DNA from: Lumnitzera littorea
Lineage: Eukaryota > Streptophyta > Magnoliopsida > Myrtales > Combretaceae
Direction: 5' to 3'
NCBI GenBank assembly: GCA_024138015.1
Contig: JAMXBB010000001.1
Location: 89,394,497 to 89,458,496 of the forward strand
Length of the DNA stretch: 64,000 nt
The notes under the pieces were generated by a model. The model worked only from the letters and a program-made list of their open reading frames with translations. It was not told the origin of the DNA and did not search any database. The position numbers were made by a program, and so were the translations under genes. Shown one piece after another: positions 13,120 through 24,768 of the stretch (position 1 is the first letter of the stretch; every line of letters starts with the position of its first letter).

Positions 13120-15630
13120 TGCTTCTTAATATTTGCTATGTCGTTTTGGTAGAATGCACGTTAAAAAAGAAAAACGAAAGGGGTATTTTGGGAAATTTAT
13201 GGAACTGAATCTAACCCGCAGTTTAGTCAGAGTAAGGTCGCTGGCTCATGCTCCGTCCCGTATTTCCGCACAACAAGAATTTGAGGCTTTAACGGGAGAC
13301 GTAATCATTGCGAAATCAAAATTAGGAATGTTTAACTTAAGTCGAAATAAGAATAGAAAAAACTTAAATTCGACTTAATTATACATATTTGTTCTATTTT
13401 CAGAATATATTTTTAATTGAAATAATCTAAACTCGATTCAAATTTAATATATATATATTTAAACTCAAAATGGATTAAGTTTATAAATTAATTCAGTTAA
13501 ATGTAATAATTGATGAAATTCAAGTTTGACTTAGTAAAATATTCAAATGTAGCGAAGTGAATCTCTCATCAACTATTGTTATTAAGATGAATTTTAAAAG
13601 AATATTGAGCTAAACTTAAAAAAGATTATAAAGAAGTTTGATTCTTTTAAATTATGATGATAAGTAATAATGGGTTAAATATTAATCTTTTATTTCATTT
13701 TGTCTACCACTAACTTATAACGCATCGCCTGCAAAGGCACTTAATTGAAGGTAAATAATAATAATAATAATAATCAAAAGTATTGGTACTTTCTTTTTTT
13801 TTTTTTGGTTTTTTTGTTTGACTATATATATATATATATGTCACATGTGCTTTTGGGATCGCTTTTTACGAGCCATTCGTTTTGGTTTCCGTTTTGGAAG
13901 AATAGTTCTTTTTTTTTTTTATCTTTTTTTTTTTATTTTTATTTTTCTTTTCTCTTTCTTTTTGGATCGCATGAAGTATATTCTATTTATAATCTCGGGA
14001 CGTGGAGGCTTCTCCTTAATACGAAATTCTTGTTGGAACATTCTGTATCATATACCTTGTCCCTTGCACGTGCAGTAGGCCTTTGTTCCACACAAGGACA
14101 CCTACTCACCTGCCTATAGCACAATATTGGAAATGCCACTTTTCACCGGCAGTAACACGATGATGAGAAAGCTAAGGCCTAAATGCAGATCAACGTAAAA
14201 TCACGAGAGGTTCGACTTATATTTTTGAGTTACTATCAAAATTATTCAGATGAACAAGTATACCTGCAGTATATTTAATATCTAATACCAAAAAAATTTA
14301 AAATTTTTTAAGAAAAATAATTAAGTTACTTGGTGCACTTATAAGAAACAAAGACTAAACTTCTTGCCATAATTTAACTATCAATTTATAAAGAAATTCA
14401 ATTAATATACAAAACTTGGGAGAACTTTTTCATCAATCAAAATTTACCACAAAAATTATCTAAATAATAAAGTACTAATAAAGAAAATGAGCAACATAAT
14501 ATAAGCATTCTTCGATTTAATGATGACTTTACAAGAGTATATTATTAGTCATTCTAAAAAAATTATCAATTTTAATATTCGTGTTTAGCAATTTGTCATA
14601 ATTTACATTTATTCTCATAATAATAGTTGTAAGAAAAGTACATTAAGTAATATAATATACTATTATTATTTATGATACTTTATGCGACAAGATTGAAAAT
14701 ATTTACATTAACTATTGGGAAGAAAGGGAGCATTAATAATGTGGAAAAAACTTTTTGAAGAAATAGATTTGTAGACTTAACATCATATTCAACTTAAAAC
14801 CTTAAGGTATTAGATTAATAGGTCTTCTTTATATCTATATACATGCAAGTCACTTAATTCCCAATCTTCTAATGTGGGATTTCTTTTCCTTTCCCTTCTT
14901 TTCTTTTCTTTTCTTTACTTATTACTTGTTTATTTGAAGAGAATAGCTATTTCATCCTCTTAAGTCTATATTATGTCGTCTAGTTCAAATAAGTTTTTAT
15001 AATAATCATTCATGTGTAAGTCCAGTAGCTTGAAAATGTATAATTGGGATTCCTCAAACTTGTGAATTGTGATGTAGTAGGTGTTCCTATTTTATTCTTC
15101 CAAAATTGCCCTCTTCGAAAATAGAAAACGAATAAGTTTTTTAATATGATTTTTGTTTATTGTCTCTTTTGTTTATCGGTCTTTTTTCATCTTTCACTTT
15201 TCGAAGGTGATTTTTGTTCATCAATTTTTCTCTCTCGATCTTCTTCCTCATCTTCATGATGATTTAAAATGACAAATTTGAACTAAACTTTATTTTTCTA
15301 TGTTAAAAGTTCTAAAAAGCTTAGAATAACAATCAATTTGAATTAATATAATACTAATCGAAAGAGTTTCAACCTTTCTCTCTCTAAACTCCAATGACCC
15401 ATTTTTATATTTCTATTTAAATTTACATGAGTTACATAGAAAATCAATTCAAGATTTTTTTGTGAAATTATTTCTAATTAACTATACTTTTATAAAAATC
15501 TTATCTTATTTTGATTTGTTTACAAATGCCCAAGATCTGAGGGTTTTATTTTATTTTATTTTTTTCTTTTCTTTGCAAAAAAGTAGTAAATTAGTTGAGA
15601 TAATGACCATGATGAAACATCATTGGTGAT
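13120..15630. other. AT-rich intergenic region, no gene recognised
   Basis: The only long open frames (around 13745-14119) come from T-rich tracts and a short (TA)n run near 13820-13838; they lack conserved motifs. Poly-T/CT tracts occur near 13900-13970 and 14880-14925. I see no RNA gene, coding exon or clear transposon end here. Confidence 0.55.
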
Positions 15631-15639
15631 GATATATTC

Positions 15640-15965
15640 CTTTCCCTCTTCTAACATAATTCTAGGTTGGATTGTTGTTTAATAAACAATTATGGGTACA
15701 CCTTTTCCTCTTTTACCATAATTTTAGGTTTGATTTTTTTTTTTAATAAACAATTCTAGATATACATTTCCCTCTTTTAACATAATTCTGGTTTAATTAT
15801 TTTTTTTAATAAACAATTTTGAGTATGTACTTGACAAGTAGTTCTTTGATGATATACACTTTTCTCCTTCCAAGTATAATTAAGGGGTTCTTTTATTAAT
15901 AAACAATTCTAAGGTTTGATTTTTTTTTAAAATAAACAATTCTAGGTTTTTTTTAATAAGCAACT
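15640..15965. repeat. Tandem repeat, unit about 75 bp, four to five degenerate copies
   Basis: A unit built around 'taataaacaattctag', 'tatacatttccctctt' and 'aacataattctaggtt' followed by a T run recurs at about 15645, 15715, 15775, 15880 and 15930. Copies differ by substitutions and by T-run length. The array abuts the 3' LTR of the copia element and may be part of it. Confidence 0.65.
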
Positions 15966-16213
15966 CTTTAATGATATACGTAGGAGTTCATCCTCACACC
16001 ATAGGAAATTTATTTATTCTTAAGGTTATTTATGTCTTTTTATAACCTATACTAATGTGAATTAAATAAAGTAATACTGATTTAGTAGTGCTAGACTAAA
16101 CAAAGTAATACACTTTCCATTTTTATTACAACTCTATTTCATTACTTATGAATTATGATTCCACTATAGATTATTCCATTCAACAAAGTAAATGTGCTGT
16201 TATTATCCTAACA
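15966..16213 (-). repeat. Ty1-copia 3' LTR (outer end uncertain)
   Basis: Read on the minus strand, a purine tract (AAGGGGGAGATT) is followed directly by TGTTAGGATAATAAC, the expected polypurine-tract/LTR junction at the end of a copia element. The TG of the LTR is at 16213-16212. The far end of the LTR cannot be fixed because no second copy was recognised at the 5' end of the element. Confidence 0.6.
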
Positions 16214-16816
16214 AATCTCCCCCTTCAACTCATATGGGGGGTTTAATCATAGTGACAATCTATTGATAAGTAATAAATTTTTTCCTGGATAAGACTTTAG
16301 TCATTATGTCTAAACCATTATCATCATTGTAGATCTTCTCTAATTTGAAAAGCTTCTCCTTTAATTCATCTCGAATCCTATGGTATCTCACATCAATATG
16401 TTTTAATTTGGAATGGAAAGTAGGATTCTTACTAAGATGTATTGTACTTTAGTTGTCTTGACCAAGTTCTTCTAAAAATTTCTTCATCCATAGGATTCTT
16501 TGCAGGCTCCTGTAATAGCAACATATTTAGCTTCAATGGTAGATAATGCAACACATTTTTGCAATTTATATTGCTAAGAGATTACTCCCCTTACATAAGT
16601 AATTAAGTAAGCTAATGTAGACTTTCTTGAATCAAGATCTCCAGTCATATCAGCATCTATAAACCCCTACAATATTGGTTTACAACCACCTAACTTCAAA
16701 CATAATTTGGAAGTGCCTTTAAGATACCCAAGAATCCATTTTATTGCGATCTAATGCCCTTTACCTAGATTTGAGAGACAACGGCTAACAACGCCAATAA
16801 CATAAGCAATATCTGG

Positions 16817-17668
16817 TAAGGTTAGGCAAAAAAACAACGAATATTGTAGATTGAACAGTGAATTAAATTGAACAGAATTGAAAAATCGGCTATTTTGTAA
16901 ATTGTTTGGTTTTCGATTCGGTTCAATTATATATAAATAGTTCGTGGTTCAGTTTGGGAAAGTAAAAACTAAATTGAATCGAACTGTTTTGTTAAACAAA
17001 AAAATTTGTATAATTGTTTTGTACTTATTTTATTTTGTTTAATAAATTTTTATAGATTTCATCAAAATTTTTATATCTTGTTCTTCTTCATTTTATTTCT
17101 AGGTAAATTATTAAGATTAAGTTGAGTGAATTCCATATGAAATTTTACATTTACAAATTTTTCTTTTCTAAATTGTCTTTTGCTTATAGATTTTCAAATC
17201 AAGGGTTTAACTTTAGTACTCTTTACTTGTCTTTTATCTCTTTTTCAATCTTTGGTATATCTCTTTCGTTTTCTTCATATCACTTTTGGATAAACAGCTC
17301 TACTTCTCCCTTGTCATTGTTGTTCACTAGAATAGAGTGTTTTATCTTCATCTAATCAAGTTAGGTTTATTAAGATCTTGTGTAATTTTTTGCTAAATAT
17401 CGTTACATATGATAAATGTATGAGAAAAAAACTAGAAACTTATGAAAGTTCAATGGAAAGAAAAATATGTTATTGAAGATAAATGTGTTTAGTAAAAATT
17501 TGACATAAATGGTTCTAATCGTAGATCAAATCAGGTTTAATTAGATTCGAAAAATTTATAAATTGAATTGTATGTTTAGGTTTGATTTAAAAAAAATTGA
17601 ATCGTTCTATTGAGTTTGATTCAATAAGGGGGCACGAACTGTATTAAACCAAATCATGCCCACCCCTA
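16817..17668. mobile_element. hAT-like MITE inside the copia element
   Basis: The right end, read inward, is TAGGGGTGGGCA, a common terminal motif of non-autonomous hAT elements in plants. The left end (taaggttaggca) is a diverged version. The interior has no coding frame and is rich in 'ttggttttcgattcggttc'-like sequence. The segment splits the copia RNase H region between codons that normally adjoin (..TKP / DIAY..). Flanking 8-mers atatctgg and atagtttg resemble a decayed target duplication. Confidence 0.58.
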
Positions 17669-18114
17669 ATAGTTTGGTTTGGTATATACTATGGCATACA
17701 TTAGACTATCAATGGCTGAAGCATACGGTATCTTCTTTGTCTACCTTGCTCTTAGAACATTGTTGAGAACTAAGGTTAAGGTGACTTGCAATTGGAAAGC
17801 AGATGATTTTTTATTTACTCGTGTTAAATCTCTCTAACACCTTCTCTAGGTATCTCTCTTGTGATAACCATAATTTTTTGCTCTTCTTGTCACGTATAAT
17901 TCTCATACTGAGAATTTGGCGTATAGGTCCTAAACCTTTTACATTCTCAATACAATCTTCAAATCTTCAATCTTCTTGGTATCATGGCTAATAACCAACA
18001 TATCATCCATGTACAATAAAAGTAAACTCACCACTATCAAATTTCTTTATGAAGACACAACGATTCGACGTAATCTTAGTATATCCCTGATCAATCATAT
18101 TCTTGTACCACTGC

Positions 18115-18963
18115 TGATGCGTCTCTAGGGTCGGACATGCGAAGAAGCACTACAATGAAATGAATAAAAAAGAAACAGAAGAAAAGCTAGCAAAACCTGA
18201 GTAGTTATCGAATGAATATGATGCATCACTCGATCTTACTCGGCCTATAATTCGTCGAATATAATACACCAATCTGAACTAAAGGGTTACTTATCACTAC
18301 TCCTTACTAAAGGGAATAAATAAGAGTTAAAGAGTAATGGGAATACTAAGGTTACTAAGAGGATACTTGAATAATTTGGTATAAATGATTCCCTTGCATA
18401 CAACCAAATGGGAGTTTATATACCCGTCCACTAGGGCTACTATACAAGTATGAAAAGACAAAAAGGAGATTGTTATAATTAGGTTACATGAAACATATTA
18501 AAAATGATAAAAAAGACAAAGAATATTTAGTATAAAAAAAAAAGAAAGGATCATTCTGAAATATTGTATTAGAAGATACGTGTCGTTTGGTGGCTGGACA
18601 TTAGGAATATGATACAAGGTAGGCGAAAGTAGGGAAGTATTGCAGTCAGGGGTCGACTTGATCTGGATCAAGTTGGAGGCTGGTCAATTTGGTAAGGAAG
18701 TCAACTAAATTAAAGTCAAACGCCAGTGGTTGGTTAGGGAGCTCGGCTCGACTAATCTTGGGCTATCTTTTGGATTAGGAATGCACTACTAGATAGGAGC
18801 ATGTTGGATATATGTGAGGATCTGATAGACAGGTCTGTAGAAGGCTAGCTCAGGGTAGGAATCCCCATCTTAGCTATAGCTTAGAGCTAGTATCATCCGA
18901 GCAAGTCCTTAGAGTCCTATAGCTCGGTTTTTCGTGATTGGTCCAGAGGTTTGATTCCTATCA
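18115..18963 (-). mobile_element. Solo LTR (849 bp) in copia reverse transcriptase
   Basis: The segment starts TG and ends CA and is bounded by 5-bp flanks ACTGC (18110-18114) and ACTAC (18964-18968), a target duplication with one mismatch. It splits the RT sequence at a point that is continuous in related elements (..APRQ / WYK..). On the minus strand a TATATAAA box near 18418-18427 supports LTR identity and orientation. No coding sequence lies inside. Confidence 0.7.
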
Positions 18964-18968
18964 ACTAC

Positions 18969-19126
18969 CTTGGAGCTTATTTGAGCCTATACAAGCTCTT
19001 CTTTAATTTGCAAACTAGGTGCTCCTTACCCTTAACACTACTACTATCTTGGAGCTTATTTGAGCTTATACAAGCTCTTCTTCAGTTTGCAAACTAGATG
19101 CTCCTTACCCTTGATACTAAACCCTT
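18969..19126. repeat. 79-bp direct tandem duplication within copia RT
   Basis: The stretch from 'cttggagcttatttgagc' through 'ctccttacccttaacac' occurs at 18969-19047 and again at 19048-19126 with few changes. It duplicates RT coding sequence (KLKKSLYKLK region on the minus strand) and would itself break the polyprotein. Confidence 0.75.
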
Positions 19127-21780
19127 TAGGTTGCTCCATGTAAATTTCTTTACATCTAACCGCTCAATCTCCAAATTTAAACTAGCAGCAATTCTAAGAG
19201 CAACACGAATGGAAGACATCTTCGCCACTTGTGAGAAAATTTTATCAAAGTTAATACCTTTTTTTGGCTAAATCCGTTTATAACCAATCATGCCTTATAC
19301 CTTGGTTACGAGCTACTCTTCAATTTTCAACTTATATACCCATTTATTTTTCAGAGGTTACTTGCCTTTAGGAAATTCAACTAAATCATAAGTCTGATTC
19401 TCATGCAAAGGTTTCATCTATTCTTGCATTCCTTTTACCCATTCTTTCTTCTGCTCATATAATATAGCCTTCTCATAACATTCTAGCCCTCCCCCATCTG
19501 TCAGCATCACATACTCATGTAGGCTACATTAGTGGATGGTCTTCGTTCTCTTAAGGATCTCCTCAATTCTATCTAATGATCAGGTTCTTTAAGTGTTGTC
19601 TCATCTTCAATTGAATCTTGCACATCTGCCCCTTCATTAGTATAATCTTTAGGTATGGACACTGGATCTACAGTAATAGCAATCTTAACTAAGAATTTAG
19701 CCTTCTTTGGCTTTTTTATATCTTCAATAGTTTGATTTTCTAAGAAGACCACATCTTTACTTCTAACAATTTTCTCCTCTATTGGATCCCATAATCTATA
19801 CCCATATTTATCATGTATATAATCTAGAAAAATACACTATTTTGAATTTGCATCAAGTTTTGCTCTATCATCCTTGAGAATATGCATGAATACCCAATAA
19901 CAAAATATTCGCAAATGGTTATAAGAAACATCTTTTCCTGTCCATACTTTCTCTAAGATATCATCATCTAAAGCATAAGAAGGAAACAGGTTGATCAAGT
20001 TAATGGTTGTTCTCATTGCTTCTCCCTAGAACAATTTAGGCAACCTAGCGTAAAACAAGATACACTTAACTCTCTTTGTAATAGCACAGTTCATCCTTTC
20101 TGCAATGCCATTCTATTGTGGGGTCTTTGACATTGTCTTCTCAAGTTTAATACCATGGTTTTTGTAGTAGTTCTCAAAGGGGTCTCTATTTTTATTACCA
20201 TTATCTACTTGAACACATTTCGACTATTTACTTGTTTCCCTCTCTACTCTAATAAGGAACTGCTTAAACACATCCATAAATTGATCTTTAGATTTCAAAG
20301 CAAAAGTACACAACTTTTTAGAGTGATTATCAATAAAAGTCACAAAATAAAGTATACTATCAAATGTTCTATTTTTTATGTAACACACATCAGTATGAAC
20401 TAAATCAAGTACATGAGATTTCCTAGGAGATAGATATCTATGAAATGCAACCTTATGTTACTTATTAGCAAGACAATTGGTACAAGTTTTTAGAGGAGTA
20501 CCTTTCACATTAGGGGGAAGTAGCTTCTTAGCAAGTAGTTGTAGTTCTTTTTTGCTCATGTGACTAAGTCGTTCATGTTAAAGTTCAATGGATGGTTCAT
20601 TAATCATATTCACCTCTCCTTTACTTAACTTTGTTGTGATTAGGTAAAGGATCTTACTCTTCTTTCCTTAGCCATGATCAAAGAACCATTGGTAAGCTTC
20701 CATTTACCTTCCCTAAAATAGCTACTCTATCTTTCATCATCAAGCTTTCTTGTAGATATGAGGTCTAGGCGAATATCTGTGACATGTCTAACATCTCTAA
20801 GAACAAGTATGCAACCAATGTTAGTCTTCAAAATAATATCTCTAATGCTAATAATTTTAGATGTCTCTTCTTTTCTTATATTGATATTACCAAAATCAGT
20901 AGCAATGTAGGTTGAGAAGATTTCACCATGTGATGTCACATGAAAAGAGGCACCATAGTTAATAACCCAATCACTGTCATAGCATGTAAGACTAACATAA
21001 TCGTCATCTTAGGCAACAACAACTTCACCATCTGCTACTATAGTTGTCTCATCTTCACATCGCCTTTACCTTTACCTTTACCTTTACCTTATTCTCTTTT
21101 CCATATTTTGCACTCTCACTTTATATGTATTGGCTTGTCACAATGAAAACATTTAATATTTCTTCATCATGATTTGGACCTTCTCCTAGATTTATCAGAT
21201 TTATTGTATGAACCTCTTGTCTTCTAGCTTTTTCATTCATCAAGTTGTCTTTCGCCATTATGAGGGTGAGCTTTCCTTCTCTAGAGTAGAATTACTAATG
21301 AATGTTAAAGTGTCTTCCAACTATCTAGCAATGAACTTAATAATAATAATGCCTAAATCTGATCATCAAGTACCAACTTCATGGTAGTCAACTAATTCAT
21401 AAGACCCTTAAAATCTTTTGATTGCTCTATCATATTTAATCAATTCTTATACTTCAAATCCACCACTCTCCTAACTAATAAGGTTTTATTCAAGGCTATT
21501 TATCTTTCATACATGGACTTCAATTTCCTCCATAGAGCATTTGCTTTGGTTTCCTAAGCAACATGATGATAAACATTGCGATTCACTTATTGTCGAATAT
21601 AATCGACAGTTTTTCTATGTATAATCGCACAATCTTGGTTAGACTTATCTTTAGGCTTCGCATTATCACCACCTAAAGGTGCATACAGATCTTGGCGATA
21701 TAGAAAGTCTTCCATCATTGATTTCCATCCTTTCTTTCCTACCGTAGTTCTTTTATCTTTTAGGTTTTTTTAAAATTTTT

Positions 21781-22357
21781 TGTTAATAACTACAAGCTAC
21801 CTATAAATTGGACTCATAAGCCAACATTAACAATGTTAATATTATTTATGGTGCAAAACTGCTAAATAAATTACAATTCGAGAGAAATTTAATTATTTCT
21901 TTGTAATGAATGGAATTTTACATAATTGACTATTATAAAAAAAAAAAAAAAAAGAAAGTCATTCAAGTAGTGTAATAATAATAAATGCATTTTGGAAAAG
22001 GTAAAATGGTTATAACAAGAGTTGATCCTATAATATCTTATTTATTAGAATAGTCACCTAACCATTATACTATATGCAATGTTTTATGAAGTTTTACTTT
22101 TAAAAATATACATATATAATATTCACATTTTTATTAAATTTTCATAACTAATCTTTTTACAAACTTTAGGGAGAGGGGCCCTTCGAGACCGATAGTGAGT
22201 GTGATCTAGTTCAACTTAGTTTAAGTATTTAAATCGTAACATAAAGTGCAATTTCAATGTTGCTAGATCCGAATCAGGAGGTTGATTCAGGAATGAGACT
22301 AAGTCAATAAATATATTAGATAATAGTTCATATTTATGTACAAAGTAATGAAATATT
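21781..22357. other. Intergenic gap between copia remnant and outer LTR element
   Basis: AT-rich, with an A run near 21940-21955. No coding frame or clear LTR is recognisable. The missing copia 5' LTR would be expected here but its start motif was not found. Confidence 0.5.
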
Positions 22358-23522
22358 TATAGACATCCCATTTTTTGTCCCCATGTAATTTAGTTTTTTT
22401 TTTTTTAGAATAAAAGAAAAAGAGTCCTAATTCAAAAAACAACAAAAAATTGGAAAATATAAAAAAAAACGCAAAAAGTGAAAATTTTAAAAAATAAATA
22501 AAATTAATATAAAGAATTTTTGGGAAAATGGAGTTTTATGAAAATAGATTTTTTAGAAAATAAATATTTTAGGTTGAGTTAGGGTTAATGGATTTTGTTT
22601 AGTTCATTTTGGGTAGCCACGTAACTAAAGTTCAATTTGATTATACAAAATGTTAGGATACAAGCTGACAACACCTATGGTTAAACACTTGAATTTGGAA
22701 TGGAATATAAGTAAGGAGTCAAAGGTTCAAATCTTACTAGGTACACATGTGTCTTTTTTTTCCTTACACCTCGTAACTATACTTCAACACCACAACTTAG
22801 TCCTCATACCATCAATCGCTCTTGTACTCACAACACAGCCTATACGCTTCACTAACCAATTATTTATCAAACTCCTACTACATTCGATAGCAACCAACAT
22901 CTACATTCCCTCTTACACAACCCTTCTCTTGATAACTATACCATTAATAACACAACAGTTGCAGTAGTGCCCCCCAATCTTCAACCTGATAGTGCCCACA
23001 TCACTCCACTACCTAGTTCCGATCCTCACTCAAACATACAGTCCACACATAAACTAGTCACTACCTATGCACCATACACCCATCAGTCACAATCTCTCGC
23101 ACGACTCCCATTCCCTAATAATACCCAGTTTTTGACTCATGACAGTAGCTACATTACCGTCTCTACCAAACTCTTTTGCAATAACCCCACGCTACCACTC
23201 ACATACTCCTGTAATCGACCATATAACCCCAATAGTGAACAGCACACCCACTCACATGTTACACGCCATTTGCGTAACCTAACACCGTGTATAACTGACC
23301 ATTACAGACCCCATGCCAACACAACAACCTACGGTACACACTCTAGTCACATTTATCAACCAACACTCACACGATGACGGCACATGATCACCAACCCTCA
23401 AATTTGATTGCCTCTCTTGCGCATCAATTGGCTAATCCCATACTCCACAATCATGTTGCAACCATCGCATGGCTCTTCTATCACAACCCAACTAACGCGA
23501 TTGGCAGCTAGTGACATACACA
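22358..23522 (+). repeat. Outer left LTR, segment 1
   Basis: Aligns by eye with 61017-63518. Shared landmarks are 'catcccattttttg', the tRNA-like block, 'cttagtcctcatacc', 'attaataacacaacagttg' and 'gcagctagtgacataca'. Compared with the right LTR it lacks about 440 bases (right 61395-61835) and about 930 bases (right 62173-63105). It ends in acatacaca (23514-23522), the left copy of the MULE target duplication. The C-rich frames here (for example 22967-23377) are low-complexity noise. Confidence 0.68.
22674..22734 (+). other. tRNA-like A/B-box block in the outer left LTR
   Basis: A segment reading 'cctatggttaaacacttg', then about 32 bases later 'ggttcaaatct', resembles the internal RNA polymerase III promoter boxes of a tRNA or a tRNA-derived SINE head. 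The related copy at 61304-61370 reads 'agctcgtatggttaaacac' and 'gggtttaaatccc'. The block is too short and mismatched to fold as a functional tRNA, so it is best viewed as a fossil tRNA-related piece carried by this LTR family. Confidence 0.4.
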
Positions 23523-23645
23523 GAGTTTTGTACTTCTATAGTACAAATTTCGAAAAAATATACTAAAATGGTACGTTCTCAGAAAATTTTACAAAACTAG
23601 TATAGTAAAAGTACACTGTCGTTTTTTTTTAACTAAAGGCGCACT
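23523..23645 (+). repeat. MULE left terminal inverted repeat
   Basis: Matches the reverse complement of about 43635-43769 through landmarks agttttgtacttct, tacaaattt, gaaaaa, gttct and aaaattttacaaaactagt, then a T run and a (g/a)c-rich tail. The inner parts (left about 23640-23760, right about 43480-43640) share 'aaggcgc'-type sequence, but the match is looser. Confidence 0.78.
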
Positions 23646-24128
23646 TGGAGAGCGCTCCTTCCAAGGTCTAAGGAAGGTTTAAAGAAGGCGTGCGCCTTCA
23701 GTATGCAGGGAAGGTGTAATCCATATCTGCGCCTTGCACCTTTAGTATCCAAGTAGTTTATTTTATTTTTCTTCCACACACAATGTGCCTTTGGTGTTAA
23801 TTTATTTATTTTTAATTTTTTTTATTTTAATAGTCAAGCTATTATATAAATGCGCATCCCTTTCATGCGCCTTCTGTATCCAATAGTGCATATCTTCAAT
23901 GTCACTACTACGTACATTTAGTTGACACTTAAAACTATTCCTGGCTAAATACTTTGAAAATGATAAGTTAATTTCCAATTTCGATCCTAAGTTAAATTTA
24001 CGCTTCTTATTACTTCTCGTTAACTTCTCGTTAAGTGTACTTCCTACTAGAAGTATTAATGTAACGGGTTGTCTTAAATGATTTACCAACTAAACCTATT
24101 AAAAGCAACTATAGTATAAAGAATAAGT

Positions 24129-24165
24129 ATATATATATATATACATACATACATACATATATACA
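24129..24165. repeat. TA/TACA microsatellite
   Basis: A run of TA dinucleotides followed by TACA tetranucleotides, inside the 3' noncoding part of the MULE. Confidence 0.85.
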
Positions 24166-24295
24166 ATAAACAATCAATATTAAGGAAATAGCAATATAAC
24201 ATGAAAAATAATTTATAAAAACCATATACACAATGAGTAATAAATGTTGATAATACATAATAATCAAACTAAGTAATACAAATATAGTTATTTAC

Positions 24296-24763
24296 ATCTA
24301 TTTCTTCCTAGATCTAGTTAATTATTTTCCGAAACGAGCTAATAATGATAGTTTGTGAGTAGATGGAACCTCTGATGATTGAGGCTCACATAGTTGAGGC
24401 TCAGATGGCTACAAAGGAGTATTAGCGAAATCTACATGAGGAACTGTAGTAGACAGTAATAGAGGTAGTTGGGTGTCAACCTCCCCTATGTGTACTATCC
24501 GAGGCCATCCTATATGACGTTTATAAGGACCTAGCGGTGTCGGTTATAGATACATCCACATGCGAGCATCGGGAGTCTCGAATGAGGTATGACTAAAATT
24601 GGAGGCATAAATAGGTGATGCATTGCTACCAATTTCACCTAAGTCGATGGAATAACGAGATCCTAATGATATAGAATTAGCATCATGTCCCCAACTACGT
24701 GTTTGTGCTAGTTGACAGCCTCTCGTGCAAACTTTAGGTCTTGTATGTGGTGGAGGGGCAGGT
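24296..24763 (-). pseudogene. MULE C-terminal coding remnant
   Basis: A minus-strand frame reads ..VPAPPPHTRPKVCTRGCQ... and ends near 24296 with a couple of stops in between. It continues the frame that begins on the other side of the gypsy insertion (..HIIDGRLHHIEEHGG.., 37100-37207). The proline/histidine-rich and basic sequence is typical of the tail of MULE proteins carrying a plant mobile domain. Function of this tail is unknown. The reading frame is cut at 24764-24768 by the gypsy target duplication. Confidence 0.6.
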
Positions 24764-24768
24764 ACAAG

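Larger units (their letters stand above)
16214..21780 (-). pseudogene. Decayed Ty1-copia gag-pol polyprotein
   Basis: Minus-strand remnants appear in the copia order. Gag-like sequence (WKSMMEDFLY... and LLLSSLPDSW) is near 21180-21750. A protease-type segment (DW-I-GASFHVTSH) is near 20925-20975. Next come GAG-pre-integrase and integrase parts (YFVTFIDNHS-K; HGIKLEKTMSKTPQ-NGIAERM) at about 20020-20560, and a bridge region (KVWTGKDVSYNHLRIF) near 19890. Reverse transcriptase includes YMDDMLVISHDTKK near 17980-18020. RNase H and the C-terminus (KHIDVRYHRIRDELK; NGLDIMTKVL) are near 16270-16410. Many stops and frameshifts occur, and three later events interrupt it: a MITE, a solo LTR and a 79-bp duplication. 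It resembles TNT1/Tork-like elements. No 5' LTR or primer-binding site was found, so the 5' end appears truncated. Confidence 0.85.

Noticed and set aside
13745..14119. 124-codon frame rich in Phe, Ser and Leu, resembling a membrane protein
   Set aside because: It is produced by T-runs and a TA repeat; no start context, conservation or splice partner is visible.
22967..23377. 136-codon Pro/Thr/His-rich frame
   Set aside because: The homologous stretch of the right LTR does not keep the frame; composition is C-rich noise of the LTR.
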